Positions 38,054 to 46,711 of a stretch of DNA of 64,000 nt are shown piece by piece. The stretch is from the NCBI GenBank assembly GCA_016197365.1, contig JACPVS010000008.1:1-64000 (forward strand), given 5' to 3'. The stretch comes from Mycolicibacterium cosmeticum. GTDB lineage: Bacteria > Actinomycetota > Actinomycetes > Mycobacteriales > Mycobacteriaceae. Under the pieces are notes generated by a model. The model searched no databases, was not told the DNA's origin, and saw nothing but the letters and a program-made list of their open reading frames with translations. Made by a program: the position numbers and the translations under genes. How positions within the stretch are numbered: the first letter of the stretch is position 1; the number at the start of each line of letters is the position of its first letter.

Positions 38054-39646
38054 TCAGTCGCGGGTGAGTTGGCCGTCGACCCGGCGCCAGAGCGCATCCG
38101 GGTTGCCGTCGGCAATGGCGCTGGGCAGCAAGGCATCAGGCACGTCCTGATACGCCACCGGACGTAGGAAGCGCTCGATGGCGCGGGCCCCCACCGAGGT
38201 GGTGCGGGAATCCGAGGTGGCCGGGTACGGCCCGCCGTGCACCATGGCGTGTCCGACCTCGACGCCGGTCGGCCAGCCGTTGAACAAGATGCGGCCCGCC
38301 TTGAGTTCCAGCACCGGCAGCAGCTTCGCGGCCACGCCGTAGTCGGATTCCTCGGCGTGCACGGTGGCCGTCAGCTGCCCTTCCAGGCCGGTGGCGACCG
38401 CCACCATCTCGTCGACATCGGCGCACCGCACCAGCACGCTCGACGCGCCGAACACCTCGGCCTGCAGTGCGTCCGATGCCAGGAATGTCGCAGCGTCGGC
38501 ACTGAAAAGTGCTGCCTGACAGAAGTTCTCACTGTCGCCGGCCTGACCGCGGGCCTCTTCGGTGGCGACGGCGCGGAGGCCGTCCACACCCTTGGCGTAG
38601 CTCGCGGCGATCCCCGGCGTCAGCATGGGGGTGGCGGCAGCGGCACCCAGAGCGGCACCGGCGGCGGCCAGGAAGTCGTCGAGACCGGGGCCGTTGACGG
38701 CGAGCACCAAACCGGGATTGGTGCAGAACTGGCCGGAGCCCATCGTCAGCGAACCGGCGAAGGCCTTGCCGATCTCGGCACCGCGGGCGGCCAGGGCGCC
38801 GCCGAGCAGGAACACGGGGTTGATGGCGCTCATCTCGGCGTAGACCGGGATGGGTTCCGGACGGGCCGCCGCGGCGGCCACCAGAGCCGTTCCGGCGAAC
38901 CGGGATCCGGTGAACCCGACGGCCTTGATGCGCGGGTCGGTGACCAGGGCGGTGCCCAGGCCGGGACCGGACCCGAACAGCAGGGAGAAGGTGCCCGCGG
39001 GCATTCCGGTCTCGGCGACGGCACGGGCGATGGCCGCGCCGACGAGTTCCGAGGTGCCCGGATGTGCGTCGTGCGCCTTGACCACGACGGGGCAGCCGGC
39101 CGCCAGCGCCGACGCGGTGTCACCGCCTGCCACCGAGAAGGCCAGCGGGAAATTGCTCGCGCCGAACACGGCGACGGGGCCGAGCGGCACTTCGCGCTGC
39201 CGGATGTCGGCACGCGGCAACGGGGTGCGGTCGGGTTGGGCCGGGTCGATGCGGGCGCAGTTCCAGCTGCCCTCGCGCAGGACCGCGGCGAACAGGCGGA
39301 GCTGACCGGTGGTCCGGCCGATCTCGCCGCCGATACGTGCCTCGGGCAGGCCGCTCTCTGCGACGGCCCGCTCCACCAGTTCGGCCTTGATGGCTTCGAT
39401 GCTCGAGGCGATGGCTTCCAGGAACTGGGCGCGCTGCTCGGAGCCGGTCGCCCGGTACGGGCCGAAGGCCTCAGCGGCGGCGGCGCAGGCGGCGTCCACA
39501 TGCGATTCGTCGCCGTAGCGGAAGGCGGGTTCCAGGGTCTGGCCGGTGGCGGGGTTGAAGCCCCGGACCTCGGCGCCGGATCCTGCGACGGGCTTACCGG
39601 CGATGATCATCTGGCCGGTCGGACGGGCGGTCAGTTGGGTGGTCAC
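38054..39646 (-). CDS. 2,5-dioxopentanoate (2-oxoglutarate semialdehyde) dehydrogenase
   Basis: Oxidises the KdgD product to 2-oxoglutarate, linking sugar acids to the TCA cycle. The 530-residue aldehyde dehydrogenase has Asn165 ([10 protein letters not shown]), Lys190, FTGS (245-248), the general base Glu271 (YAEMSAINP) and the nucleophile Cys308 ([10 protein letters not shown]). The long C-terminus with [17 protein letters not shown] is typical of the aldarate-pathway KGSADH type. GTG start with a -35/-10 promoter just upstream; the transcript is leaderless or has a one-base leader. Confidence 0.92.
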   Translation of the reverse strand: MTTQLTARPTGQMIIAGKPVAGSGAEVRGFNPATGQTLEPAFRYGDESHVDAACAAAAEAFGPYRATGSEQRAQFLEAIASSIEAIKAELVERAVAESGLPEARIGGEIGRTTGQLRLFAAVLREGSWNCARIDPAQPDRTPLPRADIRQREVPLGPVAVFGASNFPLAFSVAGGDTASALAAGCPVVVKAHDAHPGTSELVGAAIARAVAETGMPAGTFSLLFGSGPGLGTALVTDPRIKAVGFTGSRFAGTALVAAAAARPEPIPVYAEMSAINPVFLLGGALAARGAEIGKAFAGSLTMGSGQFCTNPGLVLAVNGPGLDDFLAAAGAALGAAAATPMLTPGIAASYAKGVDGLRAVATEEARGQAGDSENFCQAALFSADAATFLASDALQAEVFGASSVLVRCADVDEMVAVATGLEGQLTATVHAEESDYGVAAKLLPVLELKAGRILFNGWPTGVEVGHAMVHGGPYPATSDSRTTSVGARAIERFLRPVAYQDVPDALLPSAIADGNPDALWRRVDGQLTRD

Positions 39647-39653
39647 GGGTTCA

Positions 39654-39683
39654 ACGCTAGAACCCCGATCAATTCATGTCCAA
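39654..39683 (-). promoter_or_regulatory. Promoter of the semialdehyde dehydrogenase-kdgD-dehydratase operon
   Basis: Minus strand: TTGGAC (39678-39683), 18-base spacer, TAGCGT (39654-39659), 7 nt before GTG 39646. An inverted repeat TCAATTC (39669-39675) / GAATTGA (39710-39716) brackets the -35 side and could be an operator for a nearby LysR, TetR or IclR protein. Confidence 0.5.
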
Positions 39684-39733
39684 GACTATTTTGGCGCACA
39701 CTAATGCACGAATTGAATTGCCGAAGGAGGCAA

Positions 39734-40120
39734 TCAGGCGGAGGTGCGGCCCCGCTCGGCGAGCCGGCGCAGCACGTCCTCACCCAGCCCGCGCAGGTCC
39801 TGCGGGGAGGCCGTGGACACCAGGGTGACCCCGTCGGCGACCTCGGCCGTTTCGATGTCGGCGATGAGCCCGGCCAGCCCGGCGACCGTTCCGGCGTACC
39901 GGACGCCGACGGTCTTGCCGTCCAGCGACGCGAAGGCCGCCCGCACGTCGCCGTCCACCGCCACCGCGATGTCGAGGATCACCGCCACGTGCTCGGGCCC
40001 GCCGCGCAGCCTGGCCCTGGCCCGCCGGGCCTGGCCCAGGTCCGCGGCCACCACCCGCACCGTCGGTTCGGCACCGGAGGTCAACTCACTCCACGCTTCG
40101 TCTGCCACAAATAGCCGCAC
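39734..40120 (-). CDS. Small hypothetical protein, possible luciferase-like C-terminal remnant
   Basis: A 128-residue soluble protein if GTG 40120 is the start, as a -10 TATCGT 6 nt upstream suggests; GTG 40150 is a longer option. No certain family. The alternation of short helices and strands ending in AGTVAGLAGLIADIE and VADGVTLVS faintly recalls the C-terminal part of flavin-dependent luciferase-like monooxygenases, which would make it a shortened or stand-alone half. It is divergent from the peptide synthetase gene. Confidence 0.5.
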   Translation of the reverse strand: MRLFVADEAWSELTSGAEPTVRVVAADLGQARRARARLRGGPEHVAVILDIAVAVDGDVRAAFASLDGKTVGVRYAGTVAGLAGLIADIETAEVADGVTLVSTASPQDLRGLGEDVLRRLAERGRTSA

Positions 40121-40126
40121 GCCGCC

Positions 40127-40132
40127 ACGATA
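40127..40132 (-). promoter_or_regulatory. -10 element selecting the start of the 128-residue gene
   Basis: TATCGT on the minus strand, 6 nt before GTG 40120, the leaderless spacing. Confidence 0.45.
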
Positions 40133-40229
40133 GAGATGGGTGCCACTCACGCCAACGGTTGCGATCAGCCAGACGGAATGGGAATGCCCCGGGTCCGTGC
40201 GGCGTCACCGGCCCGGCGCGCGGGCTTAG

Positions 40230-40235
40230 TAGTTT
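40230..40235 (+). promoter_or_regulatory. -10 element, leaderless peptide synthetase operon
   Basis: TAGTTT, 6 nt before GTG 40242; transcription should begin on the start codon of the five-gene operon. Confidence 0.55.
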
Positions 40236-40241
40236 GTACGG

Positions 40242-43200
40242 GTGACAGCTCCGGCGATTCCCCCGCAGTACCTCTTGTCGTCCTCGGCGCCGGAGCCGCG
40301 GACCCTGATCGACATCCTCTACGACACCGCCCGCCGCTTTCCGGACGCGCCCGCCATCGACGACGGCGAGATTCAGCTCACCTACGCCGAACTGATCGGC
40401 GACATCGAGGAGAGTGTGGCCTGGCTGGCCGCCCGCGGGATCGGCCGCGGCGACCGCATCGGCATCCGGATGCCCTCGGGCAGCTACGCGCTGTACACGG
40501 CGATCCTGGCGACCCTGGCTGCCGGCGCCGCCTATGTCCCGGTGGACGCCGACGACCCCGACGAGCGCGCCGCGCTGGTGTTCGGCGAGGCCGGAGTGGT
40601 CGCGGTGATCACCGCGCGGGGCCTGGTCCGGGCCACCGGGTCGTCGCGCGGCTGGCGCGCCGCGCCGCCACTCCACCGCGACGACGCCTGGATCATCTTC
40701 ACCTCCGGCTCGACCGGAACCCCCAAGGGCGTGGCGGTGACGCATCGCAACGCGGCCGCGTTCGTCGACGCCGAGGCCCGGATGTTCCTGCAGGCCGGAC
40801 CGCTCGGCCCCGGGGACCGGGTGCTGGCCGGGCTCTCGGTGGCGTTCGACGCGTCGTGCGAGGAGATGTGGCTGGCCTGGCGGCACGGCGCGTGCCTGGT
40901 GCCGGCACCGCGGTCGCTGGTCCGCAGCGGCATGGACCTCGGCCCGTGGCTGGTGTCGCGGGACATCACCGTCGTCTCGACGGTGCCGACACTGGCCGCG
41001 CTGTGGCCCGCCGAGGCACTCGAGGCGGTGCGGCTGCTGATCTTCGGTGGTGAGGCCTGCCCGCCCGAACTGGCCGAGCGCCTGGCCGTAGAGGGCCGCG
41101 AGGTATGGAACACCTACGGACCCACCGAGGCGACCGTGGTGGCCTGCGCCGCCCCGCTGGACGGCAAGGGGCCGGTCAGCATCGGGCTGCCGCTGCCGGG
41201 CTGGGACCTGGTAGTGGTCGATAAAGAAGGCCAACCGGTCCGGCTCGGCGAGGTCGGCGAGCTCGTCATCGGCGGCGTGGGTCTGGCCCGCTACCTGGAC
41301 CCGGCGAAGGACGCCGAGAAGTACGCAGCCATGCCTTCGCTGGGTTGGGAGCGGGCCTACCGCAGCGGCGACCTGGTGCGCCTGGAGGCGGACGGCCTCT
41401 ACTTCCAGGGCCGCGCCGATGATCAGGTGAAGGTCGGTGGCCGTCGGATCGAGCTCGGCGAGGTCGATTCGGCACTGGTTCACCTGCCGGGCGTCAGCGG
41501 TGGCGCGGCCGCGGTCCGCAAGACCGCCAGCGGCACCCCGCTGCTGGTCGGCTACATCGCCAGTGCCGACCCGGCCTTCGATCTGACGGCCGCGCGCGCG
41601 GCGCTGGCCGCGGCCCTGCCCGCTGCGCTGGTGCCCCGGCTGGTGTTGCTCGACGAGCTGCCCACCCGGACGTCGGGCAAGGTCGACCGCAACGCGCTGC
41701 CCTGGCCGCCGCCGGGCGCCGCCGAGGAGGACGAACCCGACCTGGGCACCGGGACCACGGGCTGGCTGGCCGGGTTGTGGCGCCATGTCCTCGGCGCCGC
41801 GGTCGACGGACCCGAGGCCGACTTCTTCGCCCTCGGCGGCGGCTCGCTGTCGGCCGCCCAGCTGGTGACCGCGGTGCGTTCGCGCTACCCGCAGGTGACC
41901 GTCGCCGACCTCTACGACCATCCCCGCCTCGGCTCGATGGCCGGCTACCTCGACGAGCTGGCCCCGCCACCCGAGGTGCACATCCGCGATGTCGCCCCCA
42001 CCCCGCTGCTGACCCAGCTGGCGCAGGTCGGCATGTCGATACCGCTGGCCACCCTGACCGGTCTGCAGTGGATCATCTGGTTGGCCGTGCTCAACAATCT
42101 GGCGGCCGCGACGAACCTGGTGCCGTGGGCGGTGCACCTCAACTGGTGGGTGATCCTCGCCGGCTTCCTGGTGTTCATCACCCCGCCCGGACGGATGGGG
42201 ATCGCGGTGCTGGGCGCTCGGACCCTGCTGTCCAACCTGCAACCCGGCACGTACCGGCGCGGCGGCTCGGAGCACCTTCGGGTGTGGTTCGCCGAGCGGC
42301 TGGCCGACGCCAGCGGCGCCGAGAACCAGGCGGGCGCGCCGTGGTTGGTGTACTACGCGCGCGCCCTGGGTAATTCGGTGGGCAATGGCGTCGACCTGCA
42401 TTCCGCACCGCCGGTGACCGGCCTGCTCACCATCGGGCACCGGGCTTCGGTCGAACCCGAGGTGGACCTCACCGGGCACTGGGTCGACGGCGATCTGTTC
42501 CATGTCGGGGCCATCAGCATCGGCAACGACGCCAGCATCGGTGCGCGCACCACCCTGTTCCCCGGCGCCACCATCGGGAAGAACGCCGACGTGGCACCGG
42601 GTTCCGGCGTGGTCGGCAAGGTGAAGAACGGCCAGTTCTGGAAGGGCTCGCCCGCGGCGAAGTCCGGGAAGGCCCGTCACCCCTGGCCCGACGAACGCCC
42701 GCCGCGCTCGACGGTGTGGGTGACGATCTACGGGATCTCGTCGATGTTGTTGGGCGCCTTGCCATTGGCAGGGCTGGCCGCCGGGCTGGCCGTGCTGGCC
42801 TGGGCCATCCACGGCACCGCCACCCCCACCGAGGCGATCGTCCCGGTGCTGCTGTGGACACCGGTCGCCGCGCTGGCAGCCATGGCGACGTACGCGGCGC
42901 TGACCGTCATCGGCGTGCGCGCACTGTCCATCGGCCTGAACGAGGGTTATCACCCGGTGCGCAGCCGGGTGGGCTGGCAACTGTGGGGTACCGAGCGGTT
43001 GATGGACGCCGCCCGCAATTACCTGTTCCCGATCTATGCCAGCCTGCTGACCCCGTGGTGGTTGCGCCTGCTGGGCGCGAAGATCGGTAAGGGAACCGAG
43101 ATCTCGACCGCGCTGCTCACCCCGAAATTCACCGTCGTCGAAGACGGTGCTTTCCTGGCCGACGACACCATGGTCGCCTCCTACGAACTCGGTGGCGGCT

Positions 43201-44120
43201 GGATCCACGTCGCGAGGGCCACCATCGGCAAGCGGGCGTTCCTGGGGAACTCCGGAATCACCCAACCCGGCCGCCGGGTTCCCGACGACGGTCTGGTCGC
43301 GGTGCTCTCCGCCGCACCGCACAAGGCCAAGGCCGGTTCGTCATGGCTGGGCAGCCCACCGATCCGGTTGCGCCGCAACCCCACCGACGCCGACGCCCTG
43401 CGCACCTTCCACCCGTCGGCCCGGCTGAAGGTCATGCGGTCGGTCGTCGAGACCTGCCGCATCATCCCGGTCATCGTCACCTTCGGGATCGGCGTCGCCG
43501 TGCTGGCCGGTCTGCAGGCGCTGGCCGACGCCTTCGGGTACGGCCTCGCCGCCCTCGCCGGTGGCGTGGTCCTGCTGATCGCCGGCGGGGCCGCCGGGGC
43601 CATCGCGGTGGTGGCCAAATGGCTTGTCATCGGCCGCATCCAGGCCGTCGAACATCCCCTGTGGTCGTCGTTCGTCTGGCGGAACGAAGTGGCGGACACC
43701 TTCGTCGAGACCGTCGCCGCGCCGTGGTTCGCCCGCGCGGCCACCGGCACACCGGTGATGAACATCTGGCTGCGCGGACTCGGCGCGAAGATCGGCCGCG
43801 GGGTGTGGTGCGAGACGTACTGGCTGCCCGAGGCCGACCTGGTGCGCCTGGGCGCAGGCAGCACCGTCAACCGCGGGTGCGTGGTGCAGACACACCTCTT
43901 CCACGACCGGATCATGCGACTGGACACCGTCGTCGTCGACGACGGCGCCACCATGGGACCGCACTGTGTCGCGTTGCCGGCCAGCAAGATCGGCGCCGGC
44001 GCCACCGTCGGCCCGGCGTCGCTGGTGATGCGCGGCGACGAGGTGCCCGGCTCCACCCGCTGGCAGGGCAACCCGATCGCGTTGTGGGATCCGGCGAAAA
44101 AGAAGAAGAACGAGAAGTGA
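40242..44120 (+). CDS. Pls/PosA-type membrane nonribosomal peptide synthetase (poly-lysine synthetase-like)
   Basis: A 1292-residue single-module synthetase without thioesterase. Adenylation domain 20-490: FTSGSTGTPKG (153-163), FDAS with Asp203 contacting the amino group, NTYGPTEAT (290-298), YRSGDLV (373-379) and Lys480. Carrier domain: FFALGGGSLSA, phosphopantetheine on Ser535. Then three membrane-helix pairs (about 598-648, 823-890, 1070-1130), each followed by a soluble hexapeptide-like domain (about 650-800, 940-1045, 1175-1280). This is the A-T-TM-C1-C2-C3 plan of epsilon-poly-L-lysine synthetase Pls (about 1319 residues). My aligned specificity code is D-A-E-S-I-G-T-V-V-K, close to the lysine code. 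It should activate lysine and polymerise or transfer it at the membrane; product unproven. Overlaps the M1 peptidase by 4 bases. Confidence 0.87.
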   Translation: MTAPAIPPQYLLSSSAPEPRTLIDILYDTARRFPDAPAIDDGEIQLTYAELIGDIEESVAWLAARGIGRGDRIGIRMPSGSYALYTAILATLAAGAAYVPVDADDPDERAALVFGEAGVVAVITARGLVRATGSSRGWRAAPPLHRDDAWIIFTSGSTGTPKGVAVTHRNAAAFVDAEARMFLQAGPLGPGDRVLAGLSVAFDASCEEMWLAWRHGACLVPAPRSLVRSGMDLGPWLVSRDITVVSTVPTLAALWPAEALEAVRLLIFGGEACPPELAERLAVEGREVWNTYGPTEATVVACAAPLDGKGPVSIGLPLPGWDLVVVDKEGQPVRLGEVGELVIGGVGLARYLDPAKDAEKYAAMPSLGWERAYRSGDLVRLEADGLYFQGRADDQVKVGGRRIELGEVDSALVHLPGVSGGAAAVRKTASGTPLLVGYIASADPAFDLTAARAALAAALPAALVPRLVLLDELPTRTSGKVDRNALPWPPPGAAEEDEPDLGTGTTGWLAGLWRHVLGAAVDGPEADFFALGGGSLSAAQLVTAVRSRYPQVTVADLYDHPRLGSMAGYLDELAPPPEVHIRDVAPTPLLTQLAQVGMSIPLATLTGLQWIIWLAVLNNLAAATNLVPWAVHLNWWVILAGFLVFITPPGRMGIAVLGARTLLSNLQPGTYRRGGSEHLRVWFAERLADASGAENQAGAPWLVYYARALGNSVGNGVDLHSAPPVTGLLTIGHRASVEPEVDLTGHWVDGDLFHVGAISIGNDASIGARTTLFPGATIGKNADVAPGSGVVGKVKNGQFWKGSPAAKSGKARHPWPDERPPRSTVWVTIYGISSMLLGALPLAGLAAGLAVLAWAIHGTATPTEAIVPVLLWTPVAALAAMATYAALTVIGVRALSIGLNEGYHPVRSRVGWQLWGTERLMDAARNYLFPIYASLLTPWWLRLLGAKIGKGTEISTALLTPKFTVVEDGAFLADDTMVASYELGGGWIHVARATIGKRAFLGNSGITQPGRRVPDDGLVAVLSAAPHKAKAGSSWLGSPPIRLRRNPTDADALRTFHPSARLKVMRSVVETCRIIPVIVTFGIGVAVLAGLQALADAFGYGLAALAGGVVLLIAGGAAGAIAVVAKWLVIGRIQAVEHPLWSSFVWRNEVADTFVETVAAPWFARAATGTPVMNIWLRGLGAKIGRGVWCETYWLPEADLVRLGAGSTVNRGCVVQTHLFHDRIMRLDTVVVDDGATMGPHCVALPASKIGAGATVGPASLVMRGDEVPGSTRWQGNPIALWDPAKKKKNEK

Positions 44121-45463
44121 GCCGACCCGCGAAGAAGGCCGCCAAGAAGGCGGCCTCTTCCAGCCCGCCCGTCATCGACCCCTACCTGCCGCGCAACGGT
44201 AACTTCGGTTACCGCGTCTCCCGGTACGAACTCGACCTGGAGTACAAGGTTTCGGCCAATCGGCTGTCCGGGACGGCGACCATCACCGCCGTGACGCTGG
44301 CCGAGTTGCGCACGTTCACCCTGGATCTGGCCACACCGCTGAGCGTCACCAAGGTCACCGTCAACGGACGCCGCCCCGACCAGTTCCGATGTTCGAACGG
44401 CAAGTTGCACATCGCCCTGCCCACCAAATTGCCCGCCGGGGCGGCGATGACCATCGCGATCCGTTACGGCGGCGCACCGCGTCCCATCCGAACCCTGTGG
44501 GGCGACGTCGGTTTCGAAGAGCTCACCAACGGCGCACTGGTCGCAGGCCAGCCCAACGGCGCGGCATCGTGGTTCCCGTGCGATGACCACCCCGCCGCCA
44601 AGGCCAGCTACCGCATCAAGATCGCCACCGACAATCCCTACTACGCGATCGCCAACGGCGAGTTGATCTCCCGGCAGTCCCGGGCCAGCCTGAACGTCTG
44701 GACCTACGAGCTCGCCGAACCTACCTCGACCTACCTGATCACCCTGCAGATCGGGATGTACGAGCGGCTGCGGATACAGAAGAGCCCGGTCCCCATGTAC
44801 GCGGTGCTGCCGGACCGGCTGCGCAGGCAGTTCGATCACGATTTCGGCAGACAGCCGCAGATGATGAAGCTGTTCACCAAATTGTTCGGGCCGTACCCGC
44901 TGGTCGACGGCTACACCGTCGTCGTCACCGCCGATGATCTGGAGATTCCGCTTGAGGCCCAAGGACTTTCGATCTTCGGCGCCAACCACTGCGACGGCAA
45001 ACGCACCGCGGAACGGCTGATCGCCCACGAGATGGCCCACCAGTGGTTCGGCAACTCGGTGACGGTGCGGCGCTGGCGCGACATCTGGCTGCATGAGGGA
45101 TTCGCCTGCTACGCCGAATGGTTGTGGTCCGAGGAGTCCGGCGGTCCCAGCGCCGACGAACGGGCCCGGTCCTATCACAAGCGTCTACAGCATTCGCCGC
45201 AGAACCTGCTCCTGACCGATCCCGGGGCGGCCGACATGTTCGACGACCGGGTGTACAAGCGGGGCGCATTGACCCTGCACGCCCTGCGCCTGGCGATCGG
45301 TGATACCAGTTTCTTTGCCTTGCTGAAGGATTGGACGACGCGGTACCGGCACAGCACCGCGGTCACCGACGATTTCACCGGGCTGGCCGCCAATCACGCC
45401 GCCGTCTCACTGCGCCCGTTGTGGGACGCCTGGCTGTATTCGACGGCCGTGCCGGACCTGTGA
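44117..45463 (+). CDS. M1-family zinc metallopeptidase
   Basis: A 448-residue gluzincin: N-terminal beta domain, then HEMAHQWFGN with His304, Glu305 and His308, and the third ligand Glu327 in HEGFACYAEW. The exopeptidase GAMEN motif is changed to PLEAQGLS (278-285). The C-terminal helical domain is short compared with PepN. The first 15 residues are Lys/Ala-rich. GTG 44117 overlaps the synthetase stop (GTGA), so the two are translationally coupled. Epsilon-poly-lysine-degrading enzymes in Streptomyces are zinc aminopeptidases, so this may trim or recycle the synthetase product, or protect the cell from it (inference). Confidence 0.88.
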   Translation: MSRPAKKAAKKAASSSPPVIDPYLPRNGNFGYRVSRYELDLEYKVSANRLSGTATITAVTLAELRTFTLDLATPLSVTKVTVNGRRPDQFRCSNGKLHIALPTKLPAGAAMTIAIRYGGAPRPIRTLWGDVGFEELTNGALVAGQPNGAASWFPCDDHPAAKASYRIKIATDNPYYAIANGELISRQSRASLNVWTYELAEPTSTYLITLQIGMYERLRIQKSPVPMYAVLPDRLRRQFDHDFGRQPQMMKLFTKLFGPYPLVDGYTVVVTADDLEIPLEAQGLSIFGANHCDGKRTAERLIAHEMAHQWFGNSVTVRRWRDIWLHEGFACYAEWLWSEESGGPSADERARSYHKRLQHSPQNLLLTDPGAADMFDDRVYKRGALTLHALRLAIGDTSFFALLKDWTTRYRHSTAVTDDFTGLAANHAAVSLRPLWDAWLYSTAVPDL

Positions 45464-45470
45464 CGGTCCC

Positions 45471-46700
45471 ATGACCGACGGGCCGGTCACGCGGAACAGT
45501 GTCGCCCGGGTGGGGCTGGCCACGGTGCTGTCGGCACTGTGCGGCTACGCCGTGCTCTACCTGGCGGCCCGCAATCTGGAACCGGCCGGCTTCTCCCTGT
45601 TCGGGGTGTTCTGGGGTGCGTTCGGTCTGGTGACCGGGGCCGCCTTCGGGTTGTTGCAGGAGGCCACCCGCGAGGTCCGGGCCGCGCGGCACACCGTCGA
45701 GATCACCGGTCCGCGCACCCATCCGATGCGGGTGGCCGCGGGCCTCGGTATCGCGGCAGCGGTGTTCATCGCGGTCACCGCACCGCTGTGGTCGGGCCAT
45801 GTGTTCGCACAGTCCCGGTTGCTGTCCGTCGTCCTGCTCAGCGTCGGGCTGGCCGGTTTCTGCCTGCACGCCACTCTGCTGGGCATGCTCGCCGGCGTGA
45901 ACCGCTGGACGCAGTATGGAGCGCTGATGGTCACCGACGCCGGCCTGCGGGTGCTGGTCGCGGTGGCCAGTTTCCTGGCCGGGTGGGGACTGGCCGGTTA
46001 TCTGTGGGCGACCGTCGCGGGTTCGGTGTCCTGGTTGCTGCTGCTGCTCGCCTCGCCGGCGAACAGGGCGGCCGCGGCGCTCGCGACGCCGGGCAGCGTG
46101 CGGACCTTCCTGGCGGGGGCGTCACACTCCATCGCCGCCGCGGGCGCCAGCGCCATCCTGATCATGGGATTCCCGGTGCTGCTCAAGGCGACCACGGCGC
46201 ACCTCGGCGCCACCGGCGGCGTCGTCATCCTCGCCGTCACACTGACCAGGGCCCCCCTGCTGGTGCCGCTCACCGCGCTGCAGGGCAATCTGATCGCCTA
46301 CTTCGTCGACAAACCGGATGAGCGGCTACGCGCGCTGGTCATCCCGGCCGTGGTGGTCTCCGCGATCGGCGCACTGGGCGTGGTCGCGGCCGGGCTCGCG
46401 GGACCCTGGCTGCTGGAAGCCGGGTTCGGTTCGGACTACCGGGCGGGCGGCGCGCTGCTGGCATGGCTGACCGCCGGTGCGGTGGCCATCGCGCTGTTGA
46501 CCCTCACCGGTGCCGCCACCGTTGCCGCCGCCCTGCACCGCGCCTACGCGACGGGCTGGGTGAGTGCCACCGTCGCGGCGACCCTGCTGCTGCTCCTGCC
46601 GCTTCAACTGGAGACCCGCACCATCGTCGCGCTGCTGTGCGGGCCGCTGGTGGGAATCGCGGTGCACCTGGCGGCGCTGGCGCGGACTTCCCCTTTGTAG
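45471..46700 (+). CDS. Polysaccharide-flippase-like integral membrane protein
   Basis: A 409-residue protein with about 10-12 hydrophobic segments and only short loops; it corresponds in place and character to Rv3630. The fold looks like the MOP/MATE-type exporters used for lipid-linked sugars (LYLAARNLEPAGFSLFGVF near the N-terminus), so it may flip a polyprenyl-linked intermediate. It starts 7 bases after the peptidase stop and is followed by PpgS, the synthase of polyprenyl-phosphate galactosamine, for which it is an attractive flippase candidate. Confidence 0.75.
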   Translation: MTDGPVTRNSVARVGLATVLSALCGYAVLYLAARNLEPAGFSLFGVFWGAFGLVTGAAFGLLQEATREVRAARHTVEITGPRTHPMRVAAGLGIAAAVFIAVTAPLWSGHVFAQSRLLSVVLLSVGLAGFCLHATLLGMLAGVNRWTQYGALMVTDAGLRVLVAVASFLAGWGLAGYLWATVAGSVSWLLLLLASPANRAAAALATPGSVRTFLAGASHSIAAAGASAILIMGFPVLLKATTAHLGATGGVVILAVTLTRAPLLVPLTALQGNLIAYFVDKPDERLRALVIPAVVVSAIGALGVVAAGLAGPWLLEAGFGSDYRAGGALLAWLTAGAVAIALLTLTGAATVAAALHRAYATGWVSATVAATLLLLLPLQLETRTIVALLCGPLVGIAVHLAALARTSPL

Positions 46701-46703
46701 CGT
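46698..46703 (+). promoter_or_regulatory. Candidate internal -10 before ppgS
   Basis: TAGCGT, whose TAG is the stop codon of the preceding gene, 8 nt before GTG 46712. It could give ppgS a second, nearly leaderless transcript. Confidence 0.35.
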
Positions 46704-46711
46704 GTAGTTTG

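Noticed and set aside
40086..43322. Minus-strand frame of 1078 codons across the peptide synthetase
   Set aside because: Shadow of the synthetase, whose adenylation and carrier motifs are unmistakable.
21365..45470. A mobile island with integrase or insertion sequence
   Set aside because: No transposase, integrase, direct repeats or tRNA edge could be found at either side; treated only as a variable locus.
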